This document shows, one piece after another, positions 1 through 9,644 of a stretch of DNA of 64,000 nucleotides. Location of the stretch: assembly GCF_003202205.1 (NCBI RefSeq), contig NZ_PDOG01000001.1, positions 864,459 to 928,458 on the forward strand, in the 5' to 3' direction. The notes beneath the pieces were generated by a model that was not told the DNA's origin, searched no databases, and saw only the letters and a list, made by a program, of their open reading frames with translations. This DNA is from Halomonas sp. LBP4 (GTDB taxonomy: Bacteria > Pseudomonadota > Gammaproteobacteria > Pseudomonadales > Halomonadaceae). Made by a program: the position numbers and the translations under genes. Each line of letters starts with the position of its first letter. Within the stretch, counting starts at the first letter, position 1.

Positions 1-751
1 GACCCTGGATGGCCTGCCCCACCACGGCGGCGGCGCCGAGGAGCTGGCCCGGCTGCTGGCCCGGGCCCTGCTCGCCGGCCGCTGGCAGCCCGGCGACGCC
101 TTCCCTCGCGAGCTGGATCTCTGCGCCCATTTCGCGGTGAGCCGCAACCAGGTGCGCAATGCGCTGGCCAGCCTCACCGCCACCGGCCTGATCGAGCGCA
201 CCGCCGGCCGCGGCACGGTGGTCCGGGCCGTCGTCGACTGGCATCTGCTCGATCCACTGATGAGCGAATGGATGGTGGGACTCGCCGACCCCGACCCCCA
301 GCTGGTACGCGAGATCTTCGCCTTCCGCTACTCGGCGGAGCCGGTGGTGGCCAGGCTCGCCACCGAGGCCGCCGAGGCCGCGGACCTCGAGCGCCTGGAG
401 GCCGCCTTCCAGGGCATGACCCGTACCGCTGGCGAGCCCGAGGCGCGCGGCCTGCACGCCGAGTACGACGTGGCCTTCCACGACGCCATCTACCTGGCCA
501 GCCACAACCTGGTATGGCGCCAGATGGGCCACCTGCTGCGCCCCTCGATCATCGCCCTGATCCAGAGCTCCCAGGCGCACGTCCACCAGGAGCACGAGAG
601 CCTGGACGACAGCCTGGCGCGCCACGGCCGGGTGCTGGAGGCGATCCGCCGTCGCGACCCGGCCGCCGCCGAGCACGCCGCCCGCGAGGTGCTGCGGCGC
701 ACCGCCATCGACCTGGGCATCGTCGACGCGCCGGCCGAATCCACACACTGA
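1..751 (+). CDS. dgoR: GntR/FadR-type regulator of the galactonate operon (5' partial)
   Basis: The reading frame is open from base 2 and runs to the stop at 749-751, so the start lies before the window. The visible N-terminus is a winged helix-turn-helix of GntR type (FPRELDLCAHFAVSRNQVRNAL), followed by an all-helical FCD ligand-binding domain with metal/ligand-type His residues (EYDVAFHDAIY, HGRVLEAI). It ends 15 bases before dgoD on the same strand. In the family, DgoR represses dgo genes and is relieved by galactonate; that role is inferred here from position. Specific effector not provable from sequence. Confidence 0.85.
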   Translation, partial: TLDGLPHHGGGAEELARLLARALLAGRWQPGDAFPRELDLCAHFAVSRNQVRNALASLTATGLIERTAGRGTVVRAVVDWHLLDPLMSEWMVGLADPDPQLVREIFAFRYSAEPVVARLATEAAEAADLERLEAAFQGMTRTAGEPEARGLHAEYDVAFHDAIYLASHNLVWRQMGHLLRPSIIALIQSSQAHVHQEHESLDDSLARHGRVLEAIRRRDPAAAEHAAREVLRRTAIDLGIVDAPAESTH

Positions 752-766
752 CCCCGAGGAATCCCC

Positions 767-1915
767 ATGAAGATCACCCGACTCAAGACCTGGCAGGTGC
801 CGCCGCGCTGGCTGTTCCTCAAGATCGAGACCGATGAGGGCTGCTACGGCTGGGGCGAGCCGGTCATCGAGGGCCGCGCCGCCACCGTGGAGGCCGCCGT
901 CCATGAACTGGCCGACTACCTGGTCGGCCAGGACCCGCACCGCATCGAGCACCTGTGGAACACGATGTACCGCGCCGGCTTCTACCGCGGCGGCCCCATC
1001 CTGATGAGCGCCATCGCCGGCATCGACCAGGCGCTGTGGGACCTCAAGGGCCGCGACCTGGGGGTGCCGGTGCACCAGCTGCTGGGCGGTACGGTGCGCG
1101 ACAGGATGCGCATGTACGCCTGGACCGGCGGCGACCGCCCCAGCGAGGTGGGCGCCGGCGCCAGGGCCCTGGTCGAGCAGGGCTTCACCGCCTTCAAGAT
1201 GAACGGCACCGCCGAGCTTGCGATCGTCGACTCGCACCGCAAGATCGACGAGGCGGTGGCCCGGGTGGCCGAGGCCCGCGACGCCGTGGGCCCCGACGTG
1301 GGCATCGGCATCGACTTCCACGGCCGGGTGCACCGCCCCATGGCCAAGGCGCTGCTGCGCGAGCTGGAGCCCTTCCACCCGATGTTCGTCGAGGAGCCGG
1401 TGGCCCCCGAGCATTTGCCCTGCCTCAAGCAGATCGCCGGCGGGCTCGGCTATCCGCTGGCCACCGGCGAGCGGCTGCACACCCGCTTCGAATTCCGCGA
1501 CCTGCTGGCCGACGGCATGATCGACATCGTCCAGCCCGACCTCTCCCACTGCGGCGGCATCAGCGAGGGGCTGAAGATCGCCGCCCTGGCCTCGGCCCAT
1601 GACGTGGCGCTGGCCCCCCACTGCCCGCTCGGCCCGCTGACGCTGGCCACCTCATTGCACCTGGATGCGGTCTCCCACAACGCCTTCATCCAGGAGCAGA
1701 GCATGGGCATCCACTACAACCGCGACAACGACGTGCTCGACTACCTGGTGGACAAGTCGGCGCTGACCATCGAGGACGGCTTCTGCGCCATCCCCCAGGG
1801 GCCGGGACTGGGCGTGGAGATCGACGAGGCCTTCGTCGAGGAGCGGGCCAAGGTGGGCCATCGCTGGCGAAATCCGGTATGGACGCATGAAGACGGTTCC
1901 ATCGCCGAATGGTAA
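767..1915 (+). CDS. dgoD: D-galactonate dehydratase
   Basis: Dehydrates D-galactonate to 2-keto-3-deoxygalactonate in the cytoplasm. The 382-aa product has the length of E. coli DgoD and matches it along its whole length as I recall that sequence: N-terminal WGEPVIEG, the [18 protein letters not shown] stretch, the enolase-superfamily metal-binding region ([23 protein letters not shown]), the GER turn, and C-terminal APHCPLGP and SMGIHYN motifs, ending in EW. The start follows a GAGGA ribosome site 6 bases upstream. First enzyme gene of a five-gene run with very short gaps. Confidence 0.96.
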   Translation: MKITRLKTWQVPPRWLFLKIETDEGCYGWGEPVIEGRAATVEAAVHELADYLVGQDPHRIEHLWNTMYRAGFYRGGPILMSAIAGIDQALWDLKGRDLGVPVHQLLGGTVRDRMRMYAWTGGDRPSEVGAGARALVEQGFTAFKMNGTAELAIVDSHRKIDEAVARVAEARDAVGPDVGIGIDFHGRVHRPMAKALLRELEPFHPMFVEEPVAPEHLPCLKQIAGGLGYPLATGERLHTRFEFRDLLADGMIDIVQPDLSHCGGISEGLKIAALASAHDVALAPHCPLGPLTLATSLHLDAVSHNAFIQEQSMGIHYNRDNDVLDYLVDKSALTIEDGFCAIPQGPGLGVEIDEAFVEERAKVGHRWRNPVWTHEDGSIAEW

Positions 1916-1926
1916 GGGAGGCAGAC

Positions 1927-2895
1927 ATGAACGCAACCATCGCCGCGCGCCTGGCCTGGGTCGGCGTGGACTGGGGCTCCAGCAACCTGCGCGCCTGGGC
2001 CATGGCGGACGATGGGCAGGTGCTGGCCCACGCCGGCAGCGAGCGCGGCATGCTCTCCCTGGCCCCTGCCGAGTACGAGGCCGAGCTACTGCGGGTGATC
2101 GGCAATTGGCTGCCCGCCACGGGGCGCGTGCCGGTGCGGGTGTGCGGCATGGCCGGCGCCCGCCAGGGCTGGCGGGAGGCCGCCTACCTGCCGGTGCCGA
2201 CCCGGCTGGACGGCCTGGCCCGTGGTGCGGTCACGCCTCCCGTCAGTGATCCTCGCCTGGAGATCTCGCTGCTGCCGGGGCTCTGCCAGCACCCCGACGA
2301 CTCCGGACGGACCTTCGATGTGATGCGCGGCGAGGAAACCCAGCTGGCCGGCCTGGCGGCCCGCGAGCCCGGCTTCTCCGGGACGGTCTGTCTGCCCGGC
2401 ACCCACGCCAAGTGGGCGCGTCTGGAAGGCGGCGAACTGTGCCGCTTCGAGACCTTTCTCACCGGCGAGCTCTATCGACTGCTGGCCAGTCACTCGGTAC
2501 TGGCGCACTCGCTTGGCGATGACGACCCGACCCATCCCGCAAGCCGCGAGGCCTTCGTCGACGCCGTGCGCGACGCCGTGGCCGCCCCCCAGGCCTTCAG
2601 CGCCCGGCTGTTCGGTATCCGCGCCCAGGACCTGCTCGATGCTCGGTTGCCAGCGGGGGAAGCGCGGCGCGCTCGGCTGGCCGCGCGCCTCTCGGGGCTG
2701 GTGATCGGCCTGGAACTGTCCGAAGCCTGTCGCGAATTGCCGCGCGACAGCGTCGTGACCCTGATCGGCAACGCGGCGCTGTGCGCCCGCTACGCTCTGG
2801 CCCTGGAGGCCCTGGGATACGCAAGCCGGCACCTGGACGGCGAGACCGCGGTACTGGCCGGCCTGGGGCTGGCCCATGCCGCCCTGTCCGGCTGA
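1927..2895 (+). CDS. dgoK: 2-dehydro-3-deoxygalactonokinase
   Basis: Phosphorylates 2-keto-3-deoxygalactonate to the 6-phosphate. The 322-aa protein opens with the ASKHA-type phosphate loop region VGVDWGSSNLRAW, has the DgoK-typical MRGEETQLAG and LPGTHAKWARL motifs and the TFLTGELYRLL segment, and a C-terminal adenosine loop (TLIGNAALCARYALAL). I choose the ATG at 1927 because GGGAGG sits 5 bases before it; an upstream in-frame start at 1909 would overlap dgoD and lacks a ribosome site. Lies between dgoD and dgoA, as expected for sequential steps. Confidence 0.94.
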   Translation: MNATIAARLAWVGVDWGSSNLRAWAMADDGQVLAHAGSERGMLSLAPAEYEAELLRVIGNWLPATGRVPVRVCGMAGARQGWREAAYLPVPTRLDGLARGAVTPPVSDPRLEISLLPGLCQHPDDSGRTFDVMRGEETQLAGLAAREPGFSGTVCLPGTHAKWARLEGGELCRFETFLTGELYRLLASHSVLAHSLGDDDPTHPASREAFVDAVRDAVAAPQAFSARLFGIRAQDLLDARLPAGEARRARLAARLSGLVIGLELSEACRELPRDSVVTLIGNAALCARYALALEALGYASRHLDGETAVLAGLGLAHAALSG

Positions 2896-2917
2896 TGCTT
2901 ACCAAGGAGATTCCTGC

Positions 2918-3529
2918 ATGACCCTGCCCCTGATCGGTATCCTGCGCGGCGTCACCCCCGAGGAGGCGGTGGCGGTTGGCGAAGCGGTACTCGCCGCCGG
3001 CATCACCACCCTCGAGGTGCCACTCAACTCCCCTGCCCCCCTGGAGAGCATTCGCCGCCTGACCAAGGCCCTGGGCGACCGCGCCCTGGTGGGGGCCGGC
3101 ACCGTGCTGACCCCGGCCCAGGTGCGCGACGTCCAGGCCGCCGGCGGTCAACTGATCGTCTCGCCCAACTGCCGGCCGGCGGTGATCGAGGAGACCCGCC
3201 GCCTGGCGATGGCCAGCTGGCCCGGGGTGGTCACGCCGTCGGAGGCCTTCGACGCCCTGGACGCCGGCGCCACCGGCCTCAAGCTGTTTCCCGCGGTGCA
3301 GGTGGGGCTCGAGGGAATGAAGGCGGTGCGCGCCGTGCTGCCTGCCGGCACCCTGCTCTATGCCGTGGGCGGCATCGGCGTGGACAACTTCGCCGCCTGG
3401 CGCGCCGCCGGTGTCGACGGTGCCGGCCTGGGCGGCGCCCTCTACCAGCCCGGCCAGTCCCCCGAGCGGGTGGGCGAACAGGCCCGGGAACTCGTTGCGG
3501 CCTGGCGGGCCGCGGGAGGCGAGGCATGA
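2918..3529 (+). CDS. dgoA: 2-dehydro-3-deoxy-6-phosphogalactonate aldolase
   Basis: Class I aldolase that splits 2-keto-3-deoxy-6-phosphogalactonate to pyruvate and glyceraldehyde-3-phosphate. 203 aa, KDPG-aldolase fold: N-terminal PLIGILRGVTPEEA, the GAGTVLTPAQV strand, TPSEAFDALDAGATGLKLFPA containing the Schiff-base lysine, and the C-terminal phosphate-binding YAVGGIG. Start set by AAGGAGA upstream. It differs from the second KDPG-type aldolase at 6480-7142, so the window carries two stereochemically distinct aldolases of one family. Overlaps the next gene by four bases (ATGA). Confidence 0.94.
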   Translation: MTLPLIGILRGVTPEEAVAVGEAVLAAGITTLEVPLNSPAPLESIRRLTKALGDRALVGAGTVLTPAQVRDVQAAGGQLIVSPNCRPAVIEETRRLAMASWPGVVTPSEAFDALDAGATGLKLFPAVQVGLEGMKAVRAVLPAGTLLYAVGGIGVDNFAAWRAAGVDGAGLGGALYQPGQSPERVGEQARELVAAWRAAGGEA

Positions 3530-4410
3530 GCCTGCCGACCTGGACGGCCAGCCTGGCCGTGGACAGCCGCTGCGAACTGGGCGAAGGGCCCCAGTGGCAC
3601 GCCGCCATGGGCCGCCTCTACTGGTGCGATATCCTCAATGCCCGGCTGCACTGGCTGGAGGTGGCCTCCGGCGCCACCGGGCACCATGAGCTCGACCATA
3701 GGGTCTCGCTGGCCGCCCCGCTCGAGGACGGCGGCCTGCTGCTGGTGGGCGAGGACCGATTGAGTCGTCTCGACCCGACGACCGAGCATATCGAGCGCTG
3801 CTGCAACTTCGAGGCCGATAACGCCGTCACCCGCAGCAACGACGCCCGCGTCGACCGCCACGGCAGCCTGTGGCTCTCCAGCATGGGCAAGGCCGCCGAG
3901 CCCGGCGCCGGCAGCCTCTACCGCCTGCATCGCGGTGAGCTGGTCAAGCTGCGCTCGGGCCTGACCATCCCCAACGCCCTCTGCTTCTCCCCCGGCGGTG
4001 AGTTCGCCTGGTTCACCGACACCCCGACCGGGGTAGTGATGCGCTGGGCCCTCGATTACCAGGGCTGGCCGGTGGGCGACCCGGCGCCCTGGGCCGACTT
4101 CTCGGCCCACGCCGGCAATCCCGACGGCGCCGTGGTGGATAGCGAGGGCCACCTGTGGCTCGCCCTGTGGGGCGCCGGCAGGATCGTCCGCCTGGACCAC
4201 GACGGCCGCGTGGTCGGCGAGGTGTGCCTACCGGTCTCCCAGCCCTCGTGCCCCGCCTTCGCCGGCCCCCAACTCGACCGGCTCTATATCAGCACCGCTC
4301 GGGAGCACCTCACCGCCATCGAGCTGGCCGGGCAGCCCCTGGCCGGCGGACTGTTCGTGGCCGAGGTGGGCGTCCGCGGCCTCGCCGAGCCGCCTCTGCG
4401 ACTCGCGTAA
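3526..4410 (+). CDS. SMP-30/gluconolactonase-family lactonase (probable galactonolactonase)
   Basis: 294-aa six-bladed beta-propeller of the SMP-30/regucalcin family. Visible family motifs are the metal-binding Glu near the N-terminus (LGEGPQWH), a catalytic-site Asn loop (LTIPNALCFSPGGEFAWFTDT) and NPDGAVVDSEGHLWLALW. Translation is coupled to dgoA by an ATGA overlap. In context it probably hydrolyses galactonolactone to galactonate, feeding dgoD; arabinono- or gluconolactone remain possible substrates. No signal peptide, so cytoplasmic. Last gene of the dgo run. Confidence 0.88.
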   Translation: MSLPTWTASLAVDSRCELGEGPQWHAAMGRLYWCDILNARLHWLEVASGATGHHELDHRVSLAAPLEDGGLLLVGEDRLSRLDPTTEHIERCCNFEADNAVTRSNDARVDRHGSLWLSSMGKAAEPGAGSLYRLHRGELVKLRSGLTIPNALCFSPGGEFAWFTDTPTGVVMRWALDYQGWPVGDPAPWADFSAHAGNPDGAVVDSEGHLWLALWGAGRIVRLDHDGRVVGEVCLPVSQPSCPAFAGPQLDRLYISTAREHLTAIELAGQPLAGGLFVAEVGVRGLAEPPLRLA

Positions 4411-4698
4411 CCTTCTCTCTAGGCACCGAAAACGCTCACTCCGAGGCAGGCGGGCGTTCCTTCATAGGGCCAGTGCCTCTGCGAGCCGCCCGGTTCTCCC
4501 GAGCTCTTCACTCATTACACTAGACATTAGTCGTAGACAAAGACCCCGTTTGAGATGAGCAGAAATATCAGATACAAAGATGGAGGTGCAGGTCAGTGCC
4601 CGCCGTTAGGCTATTCAAGGCGTCTCGCTTCAGCCCATGCACGGTCGAGAGGCGAGCTCGGCCCTGGGATCGATGCCACTGAGGGGTTAGGCATATTC

Positions 4699-4710
4699 CG
4701 TAAATTTACG
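4699..4710. promoter_or_regulatory. 12-bp perfect palindrome
   Basis: CGTAAATTTACG is a perfect dyad in the gap between the dgo operon and the porin gene. It could be an operator for the GntR regulator or for a sugar regulator; no factor can be assigned from sequence alone. Confidence 0.3.
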
Positions 4711-4886
4711 TCGGAGGATTTGCAAGACCCGTCGTAAACGATTACTTTTGGCGACGGCATCGAACTGAAAAACCAGAACAACTTTTTTACAAAGTTAGCG
4801 TAAAATCATGAACCTGCTAAGCATCACCGAGCTTCCACTTCACTTCCTTCGCAGCCTGCCCTGGCAGCCTGCCATGCATGATTGTT

Positions 4887-4898
4887 TGTAAAGTTTAC
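4887..4898. promoter_or_regulatory. Possible operator upstream of porin, resembling a site near zwf
   Basis: TGTAAAGTTTAC contains a perfect 11-bp dyad (GTAAAGTTTAC). A close relative, TGTAAACTTACA, lies at 9481-9492 in the zwf/hexR promoter region. The shared form suggests one sugar-catabolic regulator, plausibly HexR, at both sites. This is inference from similarity of two short sites. Confidence 0.3.
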
Positions 4899-5071
4899 TA
4901 GATAGCAGACTCACAACTTTCCGGAGTCGCCGCTTCGTCTTGCCCCGGCAGTGCGAAGCACAGGGAACGGCGTCTCCCCAAGAACGGGGCAGGCAACAGT
5001 GAGGTTCCTCCTCGTGGCAACGGGGTCTTGGCCCCAACAAAAACCACCTGGATCAAGAGAGAAGAACGAAG

Positions 5072-6073
5072 ATGACTTTTACTTTCAAGAGCAACGCAAC
5101 CCGACACACCCTCACGCTGGTTCCCGTGGCGGCCGCCCTCGCCCTGGCCGGTCCGGCGCTGGCCCAAACCAATGACACCTCCCTGTCCTTCGACGCCAAT
5201 GTCGAGATCGATACCGATGTGCTGGGCGGCAAGCAGCGCACAACCAATTACGACATGGGCGGCCGCCTGGAGTTTAACCTCTTCGGCGAGCATCGCGTGG
5301 GCGACCACTTCGTGCGGGGCCGTGGCACCGCCCTGCTGCTGAAGGATGGTGATACCGCCACCGACGACATGTGGGGCATGGTGGGCAGTGAGCGGTGGGA
5401 TGTGCAGATCGGCCGCTTCGAGGGCTTCGACCTCTTCCCCAAGGGCAAGGACACCATCCTCGAGCATGCGGGAGATGTCGAGGTCTTCGAGGCCAACGGC
5501 GCCCGCGGCCGCGCCGATGATGGCGGCCAGTTCGCCGCGCATTTCCACCCCACTGACGCACTCTCCTTCGAGCTGGGCACCATCTACGCGGAAGGCGACA
5601 AAACCAAGGCCTTCACCGGTGTGCGTCCGGCCGTGTTCTATGCCGGCTCCGGCTTCTCCGTCACCGCCGGCCTCGAGCACGTCAAGTTCGACGAAGAAAC
5701 GAACGGGGTTACTACGGAAGCTGTCGACCATAACGGCGCTGGCCTGAACCTCGCCCTCGACGTGGTCGATGCCCGGGTCAACCTCAACGCTGCCTACAAG
5801 GACGACAACCTGGACAACGATGTCGACGATGTCCTCACCCTGGGCGCCAACGTCATCTATGGCCCCTTCGGCGTCGGTTATATCCACTCCCGCGAGGACG
5901 ACTCCAGCGACTCCGACCCGCATGTCAACAGCCTCTATGCTGCCTATACGGTGCCGTTCTTCGCCCTGGAGAATGCCAACGTGACGTTCGCGGCCACCTC
6001 CTCATACACCAATAGCGCCGGCGGTAATGACGAGCTGCACGGCGGCCGCGTTCGCTTCTTCTACGCCTTCTGA
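5072..6073 (+). CDS. Outer-membrane porin, probably carbohydrate-related
   Basis: 333-aa protein with a Sec signal peptide (hydrophobic core around residues 13-30, cleavage after ALAQ or GPALA) followed by alternating amphipathic strands and a C-terminal aromatic residue (RVRFFYAF), the hallmark of beta-barrels inserted by the Bam complex. It is rich in Asp, as usual for halophile porins. Position between galactonate genes and the Entner-Doudoroff operon suggests sugar or sugar-acid uptake across the outer membrane, but specificity cannot be read from sequence. Start supported by AAGAGAGAAGAACGA purine-rich stretch upstream. Confidence 0.8.
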   Translation: MTFTFKSNATRHTLTLVPVAAALALAGPALAQTNDTSLSFDANVEIDTDVLGGKQRTTNYDMGGRLEFNLFGEHRVGDHFVRGRGTALLLKDGDTATDDMWGMVGSERWDVQIGRFEGFDLFPKGKDTILEHAGDVEVFEANGARGRADDGGQFAAHFHPTDALSFELGTIYAEGDKTKAFTGVRPAVFYAGSGFSVTAGLEHVKFDEETNGVTTEAVDHNGAGLNLALDVVDARVNLNAAYKDDNLDNDVDDVLTLGANVIYGPFGVGYIHSREDDSSDSDPHVNSLYAAYTVPFFALENANVTFAATSSYTNSAGGNDELHGGRVRFFYAF

Positions 6074-6122
6074 GCGCCATGACATCGCCCAGGGAAGGGC
6101 GGTGGCTTACTGATTCGATCCT

Positions 6123-6152
6123 CCCCCGCTCCCCCTGGGTCGCGGGGGTTTT
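6123..6152 (+). terminator. Factor-independent terminator after porin
   Basis: A 7-bp GC stem (CCCCCGC paired with GCGGGGG) with a 12-base loop is followed by TTTT, 49 bases after the porin stop codon. Confidence 0.8.
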
Positions 6153-6176
6153 GCTTGCCCGCCGTGAGCTCGGGAG

Positions 6177-6311
6177 TCAATCGTTGACGATCATGACCCC
6201 CGGCGAAGCGGTCAGGCCGTGCTGGTAAAGATTCTCGGTGTATACCCGGTTGAACTCGCCGATCAGCTCTGCCGGGCGCTCGCCGTCGATCTCGCGCTGG
6301 TAATCGCTCGT
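6177..6311 (-). pseudogene. C-terminal remnant of a transporter-like protein
   Basis: On the minus strand an open frame ending at 6177 has protein-like composition for about 43 residues (DGERPAELIGEFNRVYTENL, then YQHGLTASPG, ending VMIVND). The phrase resembles the C-termini of family 5 (peptide-type) ABC solute-binding proteins, where a similar Ile-x-Arg-Ile-x-Ala-Glu-Asn stretch precedes the end. Upstream of about 6311 similarity stops, there is no ribosome site, and the eda terminator intervenes, so this is a leftover 3' end. Family assignment is weak. Confidence 0.35.
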
Positions 6312-6391
6312 CGACTTTTCAGACAAGCCGAATCCCCATGGTGCAGCCCTTGCAACACTGGAAGCGGACCCTGTCGGCCCTGTCCGCAGGC

Positions 6392-6417
6392 AAAAAAAAC
6401 CCGGCCAGAGGACCGGG
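6392..6417 (-). terminator. Terminator of the zwf-pgl-eda operon
   Basis: Reading the minus strand, a stem CCCGG(T)CC/GGCCGGG with a 3-base loop is followed by eight T residues, 63 bases after the eda stop. Confidence 0.85.
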
Positions 6418-6479
6418 GGGGAAAGGACAGCGACCGGCTGTCGAGAGAGCACATGAAACCTCGGGATGGACCAGGCGCC

Positions 6480-7142
6480 TCAGTGGTGGAAGCGGGTGGC
6501 CGCCTCGCGGGCGAGTTGGCGGATACCGCTCCAGTCTTCGGCCTCGACCAGCGACTTCGGGGTCAACCAGGACCCCCCCACGCACATCACGCTCTTGAGC
6601 GCCAGGTAGTCCTCGGCGTTGTCCAGGTTGATGCCACCGGTGGGACAGAAGCGCGCATCGGGCAGCGGGCCGGCGAAGGCCTTGAGCGCCTTGACGCCGC
6701 CGCTGGCCTCGGCGGGGAAGAACTTGAAACGGCGGTAGCCGTACTGCCAGCCGGTCATCAACTCTGAGACGGTGGCCACGCCGGGCAGCATCGGCACCGG
6801 GCTGGTGACCCCGTAGCGGTAGAGCGCCTCGGTGGTGCCGGGGGTGACGATGAAGTCGGCGCCCACCTCCTCGGCCTGGCGGTACTGGGCCGGGGTGAGC
6901 ACGGTGCCCACGCCGATGCTGGCCTGGGGCAGCGCCTCGTTGATGCGCTTGATCGCCTCCAGGGCACAGTCGGTGCGCAGGGTGATCTCCAGCACGGTCA
7001 GGCCGCCGTCGTAGAGGGCACGGGCCAGGGGCACGGCGTCCTCGACGCGCTGGATGGCGATGACCGGGATCACCTCGGCCTTGAGGCAGATGCTGTCCAG
7101 TTCGGTGGTGCGGGTCGAGGGCAGCTGCTTGTCGATGCTCAT
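6480..7142 (-). CDS. eda: KDPG (keto-hydroxyglutarate) aldolase
   Basis: Cleaves 2-keto-3-deoxy-6-phosphogluconate to pyruvate and glyceraldehyde-3-phosphate, the final Entner-Doudoroff step. 220 aa with PVIAIQRVEDAVPLARALYD, GVGTVLTPAQ, DFIVTPGTTE, the Schiff-base lysine in RFKFFPAEASGG and the phosphate loop FCPTGGINLDNA. The ATG at 7142 has GGAG upstream at good spacing; a longer in-frame extension would run into pgl and looks non-coding. Third gene of the zwf-pgl-eda operon, with 16 bases between pgl and eda. edd is not in the window. Confidence 0.96.
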   Translation of the reverse strand: MSIDKQLPSTRTTELDSICLKAEVIPVIAIQRVEDAVPLARALYDGGLTVLEITLRTDCALEAIKRINEALPQASIGVGTVLTPAQYRQAEEVGADFIVTPGTTEALYRYGVTSPVPMLPGVATVSELMTGWQYGYRRFKFFPAEASGGVKALKAFAGPLPDARFCPTGGINLDNAEDYLALKSVMCVGGSWLTPKSLVEAEDWSGIRQLAREAATRFHH

Positions 7143-7158
7143 GATGTCACTCCGGAAT

Positions 7159-7827
7159 TCAGGGGGCCCAGTAGGTCGCCAGCGGGCAGGAAAGAAAGGC
7201 GCGAATCGGCAGCTCGCGGCTGTCGTCGCCGGCCAGGGCCCGGGCCAGCACGGCGCGCTTGTCGCCGCCGCTGATGTGCAGCACGTGGCGCCGCGCCTGG
7301 TGCAGGCGGTCGGCACTCAGGGTGATGCGCGGCTGTGGCTGGCTGGGCGTGCGCACCGCCACCGCCGCGGCGTCGGTGGCCAGCGCCAGGGCGAGCTCCT
7401 GGCTGTCGGGAAACAGCGAGGCGGTATGGCCATCGCCGCCCATGCCCAGGATCACCACGCTGGCCGGCCAGGCCAAGCCTTCGACCCGCTCGGCCACCGT
7501 GGCGGCGCCCTGCTCGGGGGTGGGGTCGGCGGTGGTCAGCGGCACGAAGGTGGCCGCCGCCGCCGGGCCCTTCAGCAGGTGCTCGCGCACCAGGCGGGCG
7601 TTGCTGTCAGCCGCGTCCTCGGCCACCCAGCGCTCGTCGGCGAGTGTCACCTGGACGCGCTCCCAGGGCAGTTCGCGGGCCGCCAGGGCCTCGAAGAAGG
7701 GTACCGGCGTGGAACCGCCGGAGACCACCAGCAGGGCTCGCTCCTGTGTCGCCAGGTCCTGCCGCAGGGCCTCGGCCACCGCCTCGGCGAGTTGGGCGGC
7801 GAGTCGTTCGCGGGAAGCGTCACTCAT
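7159..7827 (-). CDS. pgl: 6-phosphogluconolactonase
   Basis: Hydrolyses 6-phosphogluconolactone made by Zwf. 222 aa with family motifs LLVVSGGSTPVPFFEAL, VTLADERWV and ILGMGGDGHTASLFP, and the LSADRLHQARRHVLHISG segment. I start it at the ATG at 7827 (MSDASRERL), preceded by GAGGA eight bases away. That ribosome site lies inside a duplicated copy of the zwf 3' end (see repeat at 7829-7890), which suggests zwf and pgl were once immediately adjacent. Confidence 0.95.
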   Translation of the reverse strand: MSDASRERLAAQLAEAVAEALRQDLATQERALLVVSGGSTPVPFFEALAARELPWERVQVTLADERWVAEDAADSNARLVREHLLKGPAAAATFVPLTTADPTPEQGAATVAERVEGLAWPASVVILGMGGDGHTASLFPDSQELALALATDAAAVAVRTPSQPQPRITLSADRLHQARRHVLHISGGDKRAVLARALAGDDSRELPIRAFLSCPLATYWAP

Positions 7828-7828
7828 C

Positions 7829-7890
7829 TCAGTAATCCTCGTACCAGCTGCAGCCATCCTGGGTGATCATGGCGGTCTTGAGAGAGTCGC
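7829..7890 (-). repeat. Partial duplicate of the zwf 3' end
   Basis: The minus strand here encodes M-ITQDGCSWYEDY-stop, nearly the same as the true zwf C-terminus [12 protein letters not shown]-stop at 7920-7960. DNA similarity extends about 60 bases, with a few substitutions and small length differences upstream. The stop of this copy abuts the pgl start and its GAGGA supplies the pgl ribosome site. Confidence 0.85.
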
Positions 7891-7919
7891 CACCGGTCCC
7901 CGGGGCCGGTCGCTGTTCC

Positions 7920-9413
<1,494 letters not shown>

Positions 9414-9480
9414 GTCAGCCCCCATCTGGTTAACTTAACAAAAAAATAGCGCATCACAGGGCAAAAAGGCAACTTTTTTC

Positions 9481-9492
9481 TGTAAACTTACA
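9481..9492. promoter_or_regulatory. Candidate operator in zwf promoter region
   Basis: TGTAAACTTACA is a near-perfect dyad in the AT-rich zwf side of the zwf/hexR intergenic region and resembles the site at 4887-4898 before the porin. Candidate HexR site. Confidence 0.35.
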
Positions 9493-9510
9493 AAACAAAT
9501 CGCTTCGACG

Positions 9511-9537
9511 TGCGCCCCGTTGGCCCAACGGGGCGCA
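9511..9537. repeat. 27-bp perfect palindrome between zwf and hexR
   Basis: Two 13-base arms starting TGCGCCCC are perfectly complementary around one central base. No T-run follows on either strand, so it is not an ordinary terminator; it separates the two divergent promoter sides and could form a stable hairpin in either 5' leader. Confidence 0.6.
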
Positions 9538-9560
9538 CCACGCTAGGATAGTCAGCATAA

Positions 9561-9578
9561 TGTAGTTAAATGACTACA
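9561..9578. promoter_or_regulatory. Candidate HexR operator near hexR
   Basis: TGTAGTTAAATGACTACA has half-sites TGTAGT and ACTACA in perfect inverted orientation. The published HexR consensus uses TGTART/AYTACA half-sites but with a shorter centre, so the spacing differs by three bases. Position 67 bases before hexR fits autoregulation. Confidence 0.45.
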
Positions 9579-9644
9579 TCACCCACTCCGGCTTCAATCC
9601 TGTCGCGCCAGCGGCGCCCCGCGTCATGGAGACCCTCCCCCATC

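Larger units (their letters stand above)
4411..5071 (+). other. Intergenic region before the porin gene
   Basis: About 660 bases without a convincing gene; composition is less GC-rich than the flanks. It holds two small palindromes (listed separately) and AT-rich stretches around 4780-4810 and 4880-4900 suitable for porin promoters. Short open frames here have no coding character. I saw no clear factor-independent terminator for the dgo operon. Confidence 0.5.
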
